Source of the DNA: Roseobacter sp.
GTDB taxonomy: Bacteria > Pseudomonadota > Alphaproteobacteria > Rhodobacterales > Rhodobacteraceae
NCBI GenBank assembly: GCA_024636425.1
Contig: JAGXHB010000205.1
Location: forward strand, 1 to 39,216
Length of the DNA: 39,216 nt
Direction: 5' to 3'
The notes beneath the pieces are model-generated. The model searched no databases. It saw only the letters and a program-made list of their open reading frames with translations, and was not told the origin of the DNA. Every line of letters starts with the position of its first letter. Within the stretch, counting starts at the first letter, position 1. The position numbers and the translations under genes are program-made. This document shows, piece after piece, positions 8,308-16,596 of the stretch.

Positions 8308-8330
8308 TTTTTGAAATCATTTTTCAAAAA
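8308..8330. promoter_or_regulatory. Candidate BhcR operator between bhcA and bhcR
   Basis: A perfect 9-bp inverted repeat, TTTTTGAAA (8308-8316) and TTTCAAAAA (8322-8330), has a 5-nt spacer. It lies in the 167-bp divergent intergenic region between bhcA and bhcR. Its size and AT-rich GAAAT-N-ATTTC-like centre suit an IclR-family operator. Binding is inferred, not shown. Confidence 0.55.
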
Positions 8331-8417
8331 TGCTATGGTTGAGATAGTCATTCAATATCAATGGCTTGCATTTTTCATACCGTAGAATCAGCTTTCACGT
8401 TAAATCAAAGGCATTAT

Positions 8418-9245
8418 ATGATTTCCCAAGATAATCCTCCCTCTGAACCCCGTCGCGCCCGTGGCCGCCCCCGCGACTGGTCAGACAAGACCGCCCAGAA
8501 TACCATCAAATCGCTGGACCGCGCGATGCAGGTGTTCGAGTTTCTCAGCGAACATCAGGGCAAGGCGCTGACCACGCTGGCGGCGGAAACCGGCCAATCT
8601 CCGGCCACGGTGTACCGCATCCTTGTCACGCTTGAAGGGCGCGGGCTGGTGGAATTTGACCCTGTCGAACAGCTTTGGCATATCGGCCCGCGCGCCTTTG
8701 TCATCGGTGCCCGGTTCCTGCGCCGCACCAGTCTTGTCGAACGCGCCCGCCCGGTGATGCGGCGGCTGATGCAGCAGACAGGCGAAACGGCCAATCTTGG
8801 AATCGAACGCGGCGGGCAGGTTCTGTTCGTCAGCCAGGTCGAGACCGAAGCGACGATCCGCGCCTTCTTCCCTCCCGGCACCCTCTCGCCCATGCACGCC
8901 TCGGGCATCGGCAAGGCGCTGCTGGCCGAAATGGACGAGGCGCGGTTGCAGCGGGCGTTGGCGGGCAACGAGCTGACCGCCTTCACCTCGCATAGCATCA
9001 CCGACCTGGGCGCCTTGCGGGCCGATCTGGTACAGGTCCGGGCGCGCGGATATGCCGTTGATGCGGAAGAACGCAACATCGGCATGCGCTGCATCGCGGC
9101 ACCCGTGTTCGACATTAACCAAGAGGCAGTGGCGGGGATTTCGGTCTCTGGCCCGACAAGCCGGGTCGGTCTGGACGATATCGAACGGCTGAGCGTGGCG
9201 GTACGTGCCGCAGCAACGGATTTGTCTGCGACTTTAGGGGGTTAG
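8418..9245 (+). CDS. bhcR: IclR-family regulator of the beta-hydroxyaspartate cycle, BhcR
   Basis: I chose the ATG at 8418 (275 residues) because AAAGG lies about 6 bp upstream; an in-frame upstream start at 8361 adds 19 residues without family sequence. After a basic arm (RRARGRPRDW) comes an IclR winged helix (about 30-90), including LTTLAAETGQSPATVYRILVT. The effector domain begins near residue 100 and has SPMHASGIGKALLA and MRCIAAPVFD. It is divergent from bhcABCD. In P. denitrificans BhcR is the glyoxylate-responsive regulator of this operon. Confidence 0.86.
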   Translation: MISQDNPPSEPRRARGRPRDWSDKTAQNTIKSLDRAMQVFEFLSEHQGKALTTLAAETGQSPATVYRILVTLEGRGLVEFDPVEQLWHIGPRAFVIGARFLRRTSLVERARPVMRRLMQQTGETANLGIERGGQVLFVSQVETEATIRAFFPPGTLSPMHASGIGKALLAEMDEARLQRALAGNELTAFTSHSITDLGALRADLVQVRARGYAVDAEERNIGMRCIAAPVFDINQEAVAGISVSGPTSRVGLDDIERLSVAVRAAATDLSATLGG

Positions 9246-9390
9246 GCAGTTTGTCATTTGGTGGGGGCGGCGTGCAATCAAGCGCTTCAGCCAATCCTGA
9301 AATCAACCTCTCGGTCGACAAATCCACCTTGCCCCACCATAGCTCGGAAACAAAGTGCGTACCACTGCCGACATTTTTATTGATCTGCGC

Positions 9391-10218
9391 TCAGAACGCC
9401 TGCCGCAGGCTCATATGCCGGTTCACATCCTTGTACAGCAGATATCGGAACCGCCCCGGACCGCCCGCATAACAGGCCTGCGGGCAGAAGGCGCGCAGCC
9501 ACATATAGTCGCCGGCCTCAACCTCGACCCAGTCCTGGTTCAGCCGGTAAACCGCTTTCCCCTCAAGCACATACAGCCCGTGCTCCATCACATGCGTTTC
9601 GGCAAAGGGGATCACCGCCCCCGGCTCGAAGGTCACGACGGTCACGTGCATATCGTGGCGCAGGTCCGACGGATCGACAAACCGCGTGGTCGCCCATTTG
9701 CCATTCGTGTCCGGCATTACCGATGGCAAAATGTCGGCTTCGTTCGTCACGACCACCTCGGGCAACGGCAGCCCCTCGACCGGCACATACGCCTTGCGCA
9801 CCCAGTGAAACCGCAGCATTGCGTCGCTCTGGTTGTGGAGGGTCCAGCCGCACTTGGGCGGCAAGAACGCAAATCCGCCGGGAGTCATCGTGTGAACGTC
9901 ATCGTTCACCCGCAGCGTTGCCGTACCCTCGACGATGAACAACACGCCCTCAGCGGCGGCGTCATTCTCGGGGCGGTCAGAACCGCCACCGGGGGCAACC
10001 TCCATGATGTACTGCGAAAACGTCTCAGCAAAACCGCTAAGCGGGCGCGACAGGACCCACAGACGGGTGTGCTCCCAGAACGGCAGAAAGCTGGTGACAA
10101 TGTCGCGCATGGTGCCCTTGGGGATCACCGCATATGCATCGGTAAAGACCGCGCGGTCGGTCAAAAGCTGCTCTTGTCCCGGATGCCCGCCAGTGGGGGC
10201 GTAATATTTCGCTGACAT
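9391..10218 (-). CDS. (S)-ureidoglycine aminohydrolase (bicupin)
   Basis: The ATG at 10218 (275 residues) has a strong AAAGGAGA ribosome site; a longer frame to 10347 runs through a tandem repeat and is unlikely. Two cupin domains are visible: the N-terminal one includes EGVLFIVEGTATLRV, and the C-terminal one has HVMEHGLYVLEGKAVYRL with the likely Mn-binding His and Glu. The N-terminal YYAPTGGHP is typical of the UGHY/YlbA family. The enzyme converts (S)-ureidoglycine to (S)-ureidoglycolate and ammonia. It is the last gene of the xdh-guaD operon. No allantoate amidohydrolase, its usual upstream partner, is in the window. Confidence 0.87.
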   Translation of the reverse strand: MSAKYYAPTGGHPGQEQLLTDRAVFTDAYAVIPKGTMRDIVTSFLPFWEHTRLWVLSRPLSGFAETFSQYIMEVAPGGGSDRPENDAAAEGVLFIVEGTATLRVNDDVHTMTPGGFAFLPPKCGWTLHNQSDAMLRFHWVRKAYVPVEGLPLPEVVVTNEADILPSVMPDTNGKWATTRFVDPSDLRHDMHVTVVTFEPGAVIPFAETHVMEHGLYVLEGKAVYRLNQDWVEVEAGDYMWLRAFCPQACYAGGPGRFRYLLYKDVNRHMSLRQAF

Positions 10219-10264
10219 CAGCTTCTCCTTTAAGGCCGTAGAATCCGGTGCAATATGGGCCGCA

Positions 10265-10316
10265 CCGCCCGTAGCAGCCATCTGGAAAAACCGCCCGTAG
10301 CAGCCATCTGGAAAAA
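10265..10316. repeat. Tandem duplication of a 26-bp unit
   Basis: Two exact 26-bp copies lie head to tail (10265-10290 and 10291-10316), each starting CCGCCCGTAGCAGCCATCTG and ending in five A. They sit in the 154-bp gap between guaD and the ureidoglycine aminohydrolase gene. The unit is not a multiple of three and the region is probably untranslated. The perfect identity suggests a recent slippage event. Confidence 0.9.
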
Positions 10317-10372
10317 GGCGACAGGACCTATCGGTTTGATTTGACAATCCTCAAGCGGCTATCGGTTTTCAA

Positions 10373-11704
10373 CTACAGCGCGGCTTCCAGCACGGGGCTG
10401 CGGTGCGCTTTCTTGCTGGCCCGCCCGGCAACGTAAACCTGTGCCACCGCGCGGTCATCACCCAGCATTTGCAGCACGAACAACTCGTCCGACAGGCTGT
10501 CCGCTCGCTGCATCCGCAAGTCCATGGCGGGCGTCGCGCGCGCGTCCAGCACCACGACATCGGCCTCGGTCCCGGCGTCCAGCGTGCCGATCTTTTCGAC
10601 CATCCCCAGCGTCACGGCATTGCCCCGCGTGATCCAGTGAAACGCCCGCAGCGGGTGCAGCGACTGGCCTTGCAATTGCAGCACTTTGTAGCCTTCGTTC
10701 AGCGTTTGAAGCATGGAATAGCTGGTGCCGGCCGCCACATCGGTGGCAATCGCATTGGCTATCCCGCGGCCGCGCAGACCTGCATCGTCAAACAGTCCGC
10801 TCCCCAGAAACAGGTTCGACGTGGGGCAGAATACCGGATGGGCGCCGGTTTCAGCCAGCGCGTCAATCTCGCGCGGGGTCAGGTGGATGGCATGGCCCAA
10901 AAGCGCCTTGGGCCCCAGCAGACCATATGTTTCATAAACATGCAGATAGTCCCGAGCCTGCGGATAGAGCTCCCGGGTAAAGGCGATCTCGGCGTGGTTC
11001 TCGGACAGATGCGTTTGCACATGGCAATCGCGGTTCTCTGCCACCAGCGTCTGCGCCATCTCCATCTGCCCAGGGCTAGAGGTGATCGCAAACCGGGGCG
11101 TGATTGCATAGGACGCCCGCCCCCTGCCGTGCCACTCACGGATCAGCGCCTGTGTGTCATCATAGCCCGATTGTGGTGTGTCCATCAGCCCGTCAGGCGC
11201 ATTGCGGTCCATCAACACCTTGCCGCCGATCATCCGCATATCGCGCCGCGCGGCCTCGGTGAAAAACGCATCTGCCGACGCCTTGTGCACCGAACAATAG
11301 GCCACGGCGGTCGTGGTGCCGTGCCCCAGCAAAAGGTCGTAAAACGCGCTCGCCATCGCCGCGCTGTGTGCGGGGCTGGCAAAGCGGGTTTCCTCGGGAA
11401 AGGTATAGTTGTTCAGCCAGTCCAGCAGCTGCGACCCCCACGAGGCAATCACCTGCACCTGCGGGAAATGGATATGCGAGTCGATGAACCCTGCCATCAG
11501 CAAGTGCGGGCGGTGGTCGATGACCTGCGGCTGCACCGCTTGGGCGGCAACTGTCGAATGGTCACCCGACGCGACGATCATGCCGCCCTGGATCAGCACC
11601 GCGCCGTCTTCGCAATACTGATAGGCGCTGGTGTCGTCGGGCCCGTTGGGCTCTGACGAAAAACTAAGCGTGCGGCCGCGCAACAGGGTTTGGCTGGATG
11701 TCAT
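10373..11704 (-). CDS. guaD: Guanine deaminase
   Basis: A 443-residue amidohydrolase. The metal-binding HIH is at 77-79 (GFIDSHIHFPQ). Further ligand regions are HVQTHLSENHAE, LLGHAIHL and TDVAAGTSYSML, and CPTSNLFLGSGLF is a guanine deaminase signature. Its length is normal for GuaD. It hydrolyses guanine to xanthine and ammonia in the cytoplasm, feeding xanthine dehydrogenase encoded upstream in the same operon. It starts 60 bp after the permease stop. Confidence 0.92.
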   Translation of the reverse strand: MTSSQTLLRGRTLSFSSEPNGPDDTSAYQYCEDGAVLIQGGMIVASGDHSTVAAQAVQPQVIDHRPHLLMAGFIDSHIHFPQVQVIASWGSQLLDWLNNYTFPEETRFASPAHSAAMASAFYDLLLGHGTTTAVAYCSVHKASADAFFTEAARRDMRMIGGKVLMDRNAPDGLMDTPQSGYDDTQALIREWHGRGRASYAITPRFAITSSPGQMEMAQTLVAENRDCHVQTHLSENHAEIAFTRELYPQARDYLHVYETYGLLGPKALLGHAIHLTPREIDALAETGAHPVFCPTSNLFLGSGLFDDAGLRGRGIANAIATDVAAGTSYSMLQTLNEGYKVLQLQGQSLHPLRAFHWITRGNAVTLGMVEKIGTLDAGTEADVVVLDARATPAMDLRMQRADSLSDELFVLQMLGDDRAVAQVYVAGRASKKAHRSPVLEAAL

Positions 11705-11764
11705 GTATTGTGTCCTTCAACGCTTGGACCCAAGGCGCACCAAGCGCCTTGGGCAAAGATTTGG

Positions 11765-13348
11765 TTATTCCCCCGGCGTGATGCCGGGCGCATTTTCGGG
11801 CAGCGGCATGTCGCGGGTCACCTCGTCGCGATGGAAAATCGGGTAGATAAACAAGAACCCTGCCGCGATTAGATAGCCCACGGCAACACCACTGAACGCA
11901 GGCCAGTGCAGGCTGGCCGCGTGTATGACCCCCACCAGCGACATGCCGAACGCCGCCAGCGCAAAGCCGCCCGCGTTGCGGAAGTTGCCGTCGATCACGC
12001 TGGCCACGATGGCACCCCAGATCAGGCCGGTCAGGATCGCCCCCTGACTTAAGGCAAGATGACCTTTGAAATGCGCTCCCTGTTGCAGCAACGCCGCCGT
12101 CAGCGCCGGATCGCCCAGTTCCGGCAACGACTGCGCCCCGACAGCGGCCAGCGCTCCCATCATCGCGCCCCATTTGATCATCAGAAATCCCGAGATGTGC
12201 GGCATCATCGCGATGGTGACAGCGGCCATATGCTCGGTCTTGACCGAATGAGCGGTGTTGGTGATCAGGCTGAGCGCCACGAACACCAGTACTGGAGCCG
12301 CCGCCGCTACGGGGATCAGATTGTTCAGAAACGCCAGCAAGCCAAAGAAGACGGCGAAGGGGATAACCAGCCCGACCCCGATGATATAGCCTGAATGCGC
12401 TCCCATGCGTTTATACGCTGGATGGCCGATGTAGGCCGTCGTCGGAAATGGCGAGCCGAAGAGCGCCCCGATCATTGTGCCCACGCCATCCGTCACCTGA
12501 CAGGTCGCCACGGGATAAGTATCCCCCGCCGCTTCAGCGCTTTCGACGTTGTTCATGGTTTCGATGAAATTATAGATCTGCACCGGCACCAGAACCAAGA
12601 ACAGCTCGGGGTTGGCAAACAGGTGCCGGATGCCCACGATCAGGTCTCCGAAATAGGGCAGCGGCGGATAGAACGCGACACCCTCGAGAGTGATGCTGGC
12701 CTTGCCCATGCCCAATGCCACCACGGTGCCGACGATCAGCGCCAGCAATCCGGCGGGTATATTGAACGGCAGCCGGAACCGGCCGACCAGCCCCCACAGG
12801 ATGATGATCATCGAGGCAAAGCCCACGTACGGATCTTCGAACACGGTCGCCAGGGGCACGGTGCCGATGAACACCAGCGCGATGCCGCACAGCGTGCCCA
12901 GCATCCCCGCGCGCGGTGTGACGCGCTTTAGAAGCGGGCCGACGATGGCCCCCATGGCGGCGACTATACCCCCCATAAATCCCGCACCAATGCCCACCTG
13001 CCACGCCAGCAGCGGGTCGTTCGTGGCCCAGTAAATCGGGCCTATGACGCCAAACAGATACACAAACATCACCGGCGTCGAAATGCCGTAGGGCAGTGCA
13101 GTGAAATCACGCCTTACCCGCGTCGCCGCGCGTTTCGCCAGCCAGGTATAAACCGCAACCCCCGCCATGATCGCCACCGCCGCCCCGGGCAGAATGCGCC
13201 CGAAGACGATGTCCGCAGGCATGTCGAACACAAACTGGCACACCCCCGCCAGCACGATCAGGTTGATCAGATTGTCGGTAAACAACGCCCAGAATGCGCT
13301 GAAATCACTGCGCGCAAACAGTCTGTAATTGTAATTCTTGCCGTCCAT
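11765..13348 (-). CDS. NCS2-like purine (xanthine/urate/guanine) permease
   Basis: A hydrophobic 527-residue protein with a dozen or more membrane segments and no signal peptide. I prefer the ATG at 13348, with GGAGGAG upstream, over an in-frame GTG at 13378. Family-like sequence includes FTALPYGISTP, RVTPRAGMLGTLCGIAL and FPTTAYIGHPAYKRMGAHSGY, as in nucleobase permeases of the UraA/AzgA type. Lying between xdhC and guaD, it most likely imports guanine, xanthine or urate. The exact substrate cannot be read from sequence. Confidence 0.8.
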   Translation of the reverse strand: MDGKNYNYRLFARSDFSAFWALFTDNLINLIVLAGVCQFVFDMPADIVFGRILPGAAVAIMAGVAVYTWLAKRAATRVRRDFTALPYGISTPVMFVYLFGVIGPIYWATNDPLLAWQVGIGAGFMGGIVAAMGAIVGPLLKRVTPRAGMLGTLCGIALVFIGTVPLATVFEDPYVGFASMIIILWGLVGRFRLPFNIPAGLLALIVGTVVALGMGKASITLEGVAFYPPLPYFGDLIVGIRHLFANPELFLVLVPVQIYNFIETMNNVESAEAAGDTYPVATCQVTDGVGTMIGALFGSPFPTTAYIGHPAYKRMGAHSGYIIGVGLVIPFAVFFGLLAFLNNLIPVAAAAPVLVFVALSLITNTAHSVKTEHMAAVTIAMMPHISGFLMIKWGAMMGALAAVGAQSLPELGDPALTAALLQQGAHFKGHLALSQGAILTGLIWGAIVASVIDGNFRNAGGFALAAFGMSLVGVIHAASLHWPAFSGVAVGYLIAAGFLFIYPIFHRDEVTRDMPLPENAPGITPGE

Positions 13349-13390
13349 GACGGGCACTCCTCCACTGCGACCGGACACGCACGCCTGAAG

Positions 13391-14260
13391 TCAGGCGGTC
13401 CTCCCTGTCCGGTCTGTTTGTGCGCCCCCCCCGGGCGCTTCGATTTCCCCGATCGGGGCAGTTGCGGCAGTTTCAGAGGTCAATTCAGCCATCACTTCGG
13501 CGACCACAAAGGCCGCAATGACGCTGGGCCGCTTGTCGCGGCTGCCGCTTGCCCCAATGGGACAAATCAAGTTTCGGATGCTTTGGCCTTCGCAATGATC
13601 GCGCAGCCAGTTGCGAAATTTCACTCGTTTGGTGGCAGACCCGATCATGCCCACATAGGCCGCATCGCCCCGGTCCAACGCTGCCGAGGCCAGCAGAAAA
13701 TCTAGCCCGTGATCATGCGTCAGCACGACAAACGCGCTGCCCGCAGGGGCGCGTGCGATCTCAACTTCGGGGATCACGCTGAACCGTATGTCCACATCTG
13801 CGCGACACTGGGCCAGTTCCTCGGTTCGGGTGTCGACCAACACACAGGTCACTGGCAAGTGCTGCAACTGATCCGCCAGCGCCTGCCCTACATGGCCCGC
13901 ACCCATCACATAAACCGACGGCAACAAGGACTGTTCCGCTGCGGCGCGTTTCAAAGCGGCACGGCGGTCCCCCTGCCGCATCCGAACCAGCGACAGCTCG
14001 ACCCGTCCGCCGCAGCATTGCCCGATTTCCGGCCCCAGCGGCACGTCCATCACGGCATTAAGCGCGCCGTCTGACAGCATGGCGCGGGCGCGTTCAATCG
14101 CCATATGCTCCAATTGCCCGCCGCCGATGGTGCCATAAAGCGTGTGCGGTGCCACGAACATGTCCGTACCCACATTGCGCGGCGACGATCCCCGCACACG
14201 CGTCAGCGTCACGCGGATCACCGAAACCTGGGCCGAGAGAAAAGCGGCAAGCGCGGTCAT
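13391..14260 (-). CDS. xdhC: Xanthine dehydrogenase accessory protein XdhC
   Basis: A 289-residue XdhC/CoxI family protein. The N-terminal domain has TRVRGSSPRNVGTDMFV and GTIGGGQLEH, and CCGG follows in the middle. A C-terminal Rossmann domain has YVMGAGHVGQALADQL. XdhC binds molybdenum cofactor, promotes its sulfuration and inserts it into XdhB. The gene starts 4 bp after xdhB stops. The last 40 or so residues are Ala/Thr/Gly-rich and probably disordered. Confidence 0.92.
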   Translation of the reverse strand: MTALAAFLSAQVSVIRVTLTRVRGSSPRNVGTDMFVAPHTLYGTIGGGQLEHMAIERARAMLSDGALNAVMDVPLGPEIGQCCGGRVELSLVRMRQGDRRAALKRAAAEQSLLPSVYVMGAGHVGQALADQLQHLPVTCVLVDTRTEELAQCRADVDIRFSVIPEVEIARAPAGSAFVVLTHDHGLDFLLASAALDRGDAAYVGMIGSATKRVKFRNWLRDHCEGQSIRNLICPIGASGSRDKRPSVIAAFVVAEVMAELTSETAATAPIGEIEAPGGGAQTDRTGRTA

Positions 14261-14264
14261 TGCC

Positions 14265-16583
14265 TCAGACCCCTGGCCGCAAACGTGCCACAGCCATCAG
14301 CACCCGTTCTGGCGTCGCAGGCGCATCCAGACGCGGGCAGACCTTGTAATCCGCGACAGAAGCAACAGCCATCGACAACGCCTCGAACACCGAAATACCC
14401 AGCATGAACGGTGGCTCGCCCACGGCTTTCGACCGTTTGACCGTCAGTTCGCGATTTTCGGACCAATCTGCCAGATTGACGTTGAACGTGCGCGGGCGGT
14501 CGCTGGCCAGCGGGATTTTATAGGTCGACGGCGCATGGGTGCGAAGCGCGCCTTTATCGTCCCACCACAACTCCTCGGTGGTTAGCCAGCCCATGCCCTG
14601 AATAAACGCGCCTTCGACCTGCCCCTTGTCCAGCACGGGGTTAAGGGACCGGCCTACATCGTGCAGGATATCTGTTCGCGTGACGCGGTATTCGCCGGTC
14701 AGCGTATCGATGGTCACCTCGGAACAGGACGCGCCGTAAGCGTAATAATAAAACGGTCGCCCCTTGCCGCTGGCACGGTCCCAGTGGATGTCCGGCGTCT
14801 TGTAGAATCCCGCAGCCGAAAGCTGCACCCGCGCCATATAGGCCTGCTTGATGAAACTGTCGAACGGCACCGTGGCGTCGCCGATTTGTATGAAGTTGGG
14901 TCGGAACCGGACGTCTTGAGGCGCGACGCCCCATTTTTCCGCAGCAAAATCCACCAGCCGCGCCTTGATCTGCTCAACCGCGTTAAGCGCCGCCATCCCG
15001 TTCAGGTCCGATCCCGACGAGGCGGCCGTGGCTGATGTGTTCGGCACCTTTTCAGTGGTGGTCTTGGTGATCTTGATTCGGTCAAAGTCCACCTGAAACG
15101 CCTCAGCGACGACCTGCGCCACCTTGGTGTTCAGCCCTTGGCCCATTTCGGTTCCGCCATGGTTCAGCGCAATCGACCCGTCAGAATAGACATGCACCAA
15201 TGCACCGGCCTGATTGTAGTGGGTCGCGGTGAAGGAAATGCCGAATTTCACCGGCGTCAGCGCGATGCCCTTTTTCAGAACCCCGGACCCTGCGTTGAAC
15301 GCTAAAATCTCGGCACGGCGTTTGCGATAGGAGGACGTCTCTTCCAGTTCGTCCACCAGTCGGCCAATGATATTGTCCTGCACCTGCTGGTGATAGGGCG
15401 TCAGATCACGCCCTGCATCGCCATAGAAATTAACCTTGCGCACATCCAGCGGATCGCGGCCCGTGGCATAGGCGATCTCTTCGATCATCCGCTCGGCGGC
15501 CACCACTCCCTGCGGCCCACCAAAGCCGCGAAAGGCCGTGTTCGAGACTGTATTGGTCTTCATCGGACGGCTGGTCAGGCGCACATGTGGATAGAAGTAG
15601 GCGTTGTCAGCGTGAAACAACGCGCGGTCGGTCACGGGACCAGACAGGTCCGACGAATACCCGCAACGCGCGGCAAAGCAGCTTTCGACCGCCTGAATGC
15701 GTCCGTCGTCGTCAAAGCCCACATCGTAATCCACCACGAAATCATGGCGCTTGCCCGTGGCAGTCATGTCCTGATCGCGATCGGGGCGGATTTTCACTGC
15801 GCGGTTCCATTTCTTTGCGGCCATAGCGGCGACCACGCAGAACAGGTTCATCTGGCTTTCCTTGCCGCCAAACCCGCCGCCCATGCGCCGCACATTCACC
15901 GTGACCGCATTGGACGGCACGCCCAGAACATGCGCCACCATATGCTGCGCTTCCGACGGATGCTGGGTGCTGCAATGCACCTCCACATCGTCGTCCTCGC
16001 CCGGGATGGCAAAGGCGATCTGCCCCTCCAGATACATGTGATCTTGACCGCCGATGGTGACGCGCCCCTGCAAACGGTTGGGCGCGCCGGCAAAGCCGTC
16101 TTCGACCGTGCCACGCTCCAGCTTCAGCGGCGCGGTGACATGAGGGTATCCGGCCTTTTGCGCCGCAGCCACGTCCATCGCGTGGGGCAACACGGTGCAA
16201 TCCACTTGCGCCAGCTCTGCCGCTCGGCGGGCGCCATCGCGGGTTTCGGCGATCACGGCAAACAACGGCTGGCCGTGGAACTCGATCTTGTCGGTCGGGA
16301 AAACCGGCTCGTCGTTCTGCCCCGTGGGACTGATGTCATTGCACCCCGGCACATCTTCGGCCGTCAACACGCCGATCACGCCGGGGGCAGTTCGAACCGC
16401 ACTCAGGTCCAGCGCGTTCAACTTGGCGTGCGCCACGTTCGAGACACCCAGGTAAGCGTGCAGCGTGCCTTGCGGTTGCGGAATATCGTCGGTGTAATCT
16501 GCCGTACCTGTCACATGTTTGATGGCGCTGTCGTGAATGCGGTCGGTGTGGACCGTGCCACGGATCGAAATATCGTCTTTCAT
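14265..16583 (-). CDS. xdhB: Xanthine dehydrogenase molybdopterin-binding subunit
   Basis: The ATG at 16583 (772 residues) has GAGGAG upstream and lies 13 bp after xdhA; the longer frame to 16757 overlaps xdhA. Cofactor and active-site motifs of the large subunit are present in order: RRMGGGFGGKE, FRGFGGPQG, GGTEMGQGLNTK, and VGEPPFMLGIS near the C-terminus, whose Glu is the presumed catalytic base. It oxidises hypoxanthine and xanthine to urate together with XdhA, which takes the electrons to FAD and NAD+. The length matches Rhodobacter XdhB. Confidence 0.94.
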   Translation of the reverse strand: MKDDISIRGTVHTDRIHDSAIKHVTGTADYTDDIPQPQGTLHAYLGVSNVAHAKLNALDLSAVRTAPGVIGVLTAEDVPGCNDISPTGQNDEPVFPTDKIEFHGQPLFAVIAETRDGARRAAELAQVDCTVLPHAMDVAAAQKAGYPHVTAPLKLERGTVEDGFAGAPNRLQGRVTIGGQDHMYLEGQIAFAIPGEDDDVEVHCSTQHPSEAQHMVAHVLGVPSNAVTVNVRRMGGGFGGKESQMNLFCVVAAMAAKKWNRAVKIRPDRDQDMTATGKRHDFVVDYDVGFDDDGRIQAVESCFAARCGYSSDLSGPVTDRALFHADNAYFYPHVRLTSRPMKTNTVSNTAFRGFGGPQGVVAAERMIEEIAYATGRDPLDVRKVNFYGDAGRDLTPYHQQVQDNIIGRLVDELEETSSYRKRRAEILAFNAGSGVLKKGIALTPVKFGISFTATHYNQAGALVHVYSDGSIALNHGGTEMGQGLNTKVAQVVAEAFQVDFDRIKITKTTTEKVPNTSATAASSGSDLNGMAALNAVEQIKARLVDFAAEKWGVAPQDVRFRPNFIQIGDATVPFDSFIKQAYMARVQLSAAGFYKTPDIHWDRASGKGRPFYYYAYGASCSEVTIDTLTGEYRVTRTDILHDVGRSLNPVLDKGQVEGAFIQGMGWLTTEELWWDDKGALRTHAPSTYKIPLASDRPRTFNVNLADWSENRELTVKRSKAVGEPPFMLGISVFEALSMAVASVADYKVCPRLDAPATPERVLMAVARLRPGV

Positions 16584-16596
16584 CGCAATCTCCTCT

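Noticed and set aside
10403-11656. 417-codon plus-strand open frame opposite guaD
   Set aside because: It lies wholly inside guaD on the other strand, is rich in Arg, His and Gln as expected of a GC-rich shadow, and has no recognisable domain.
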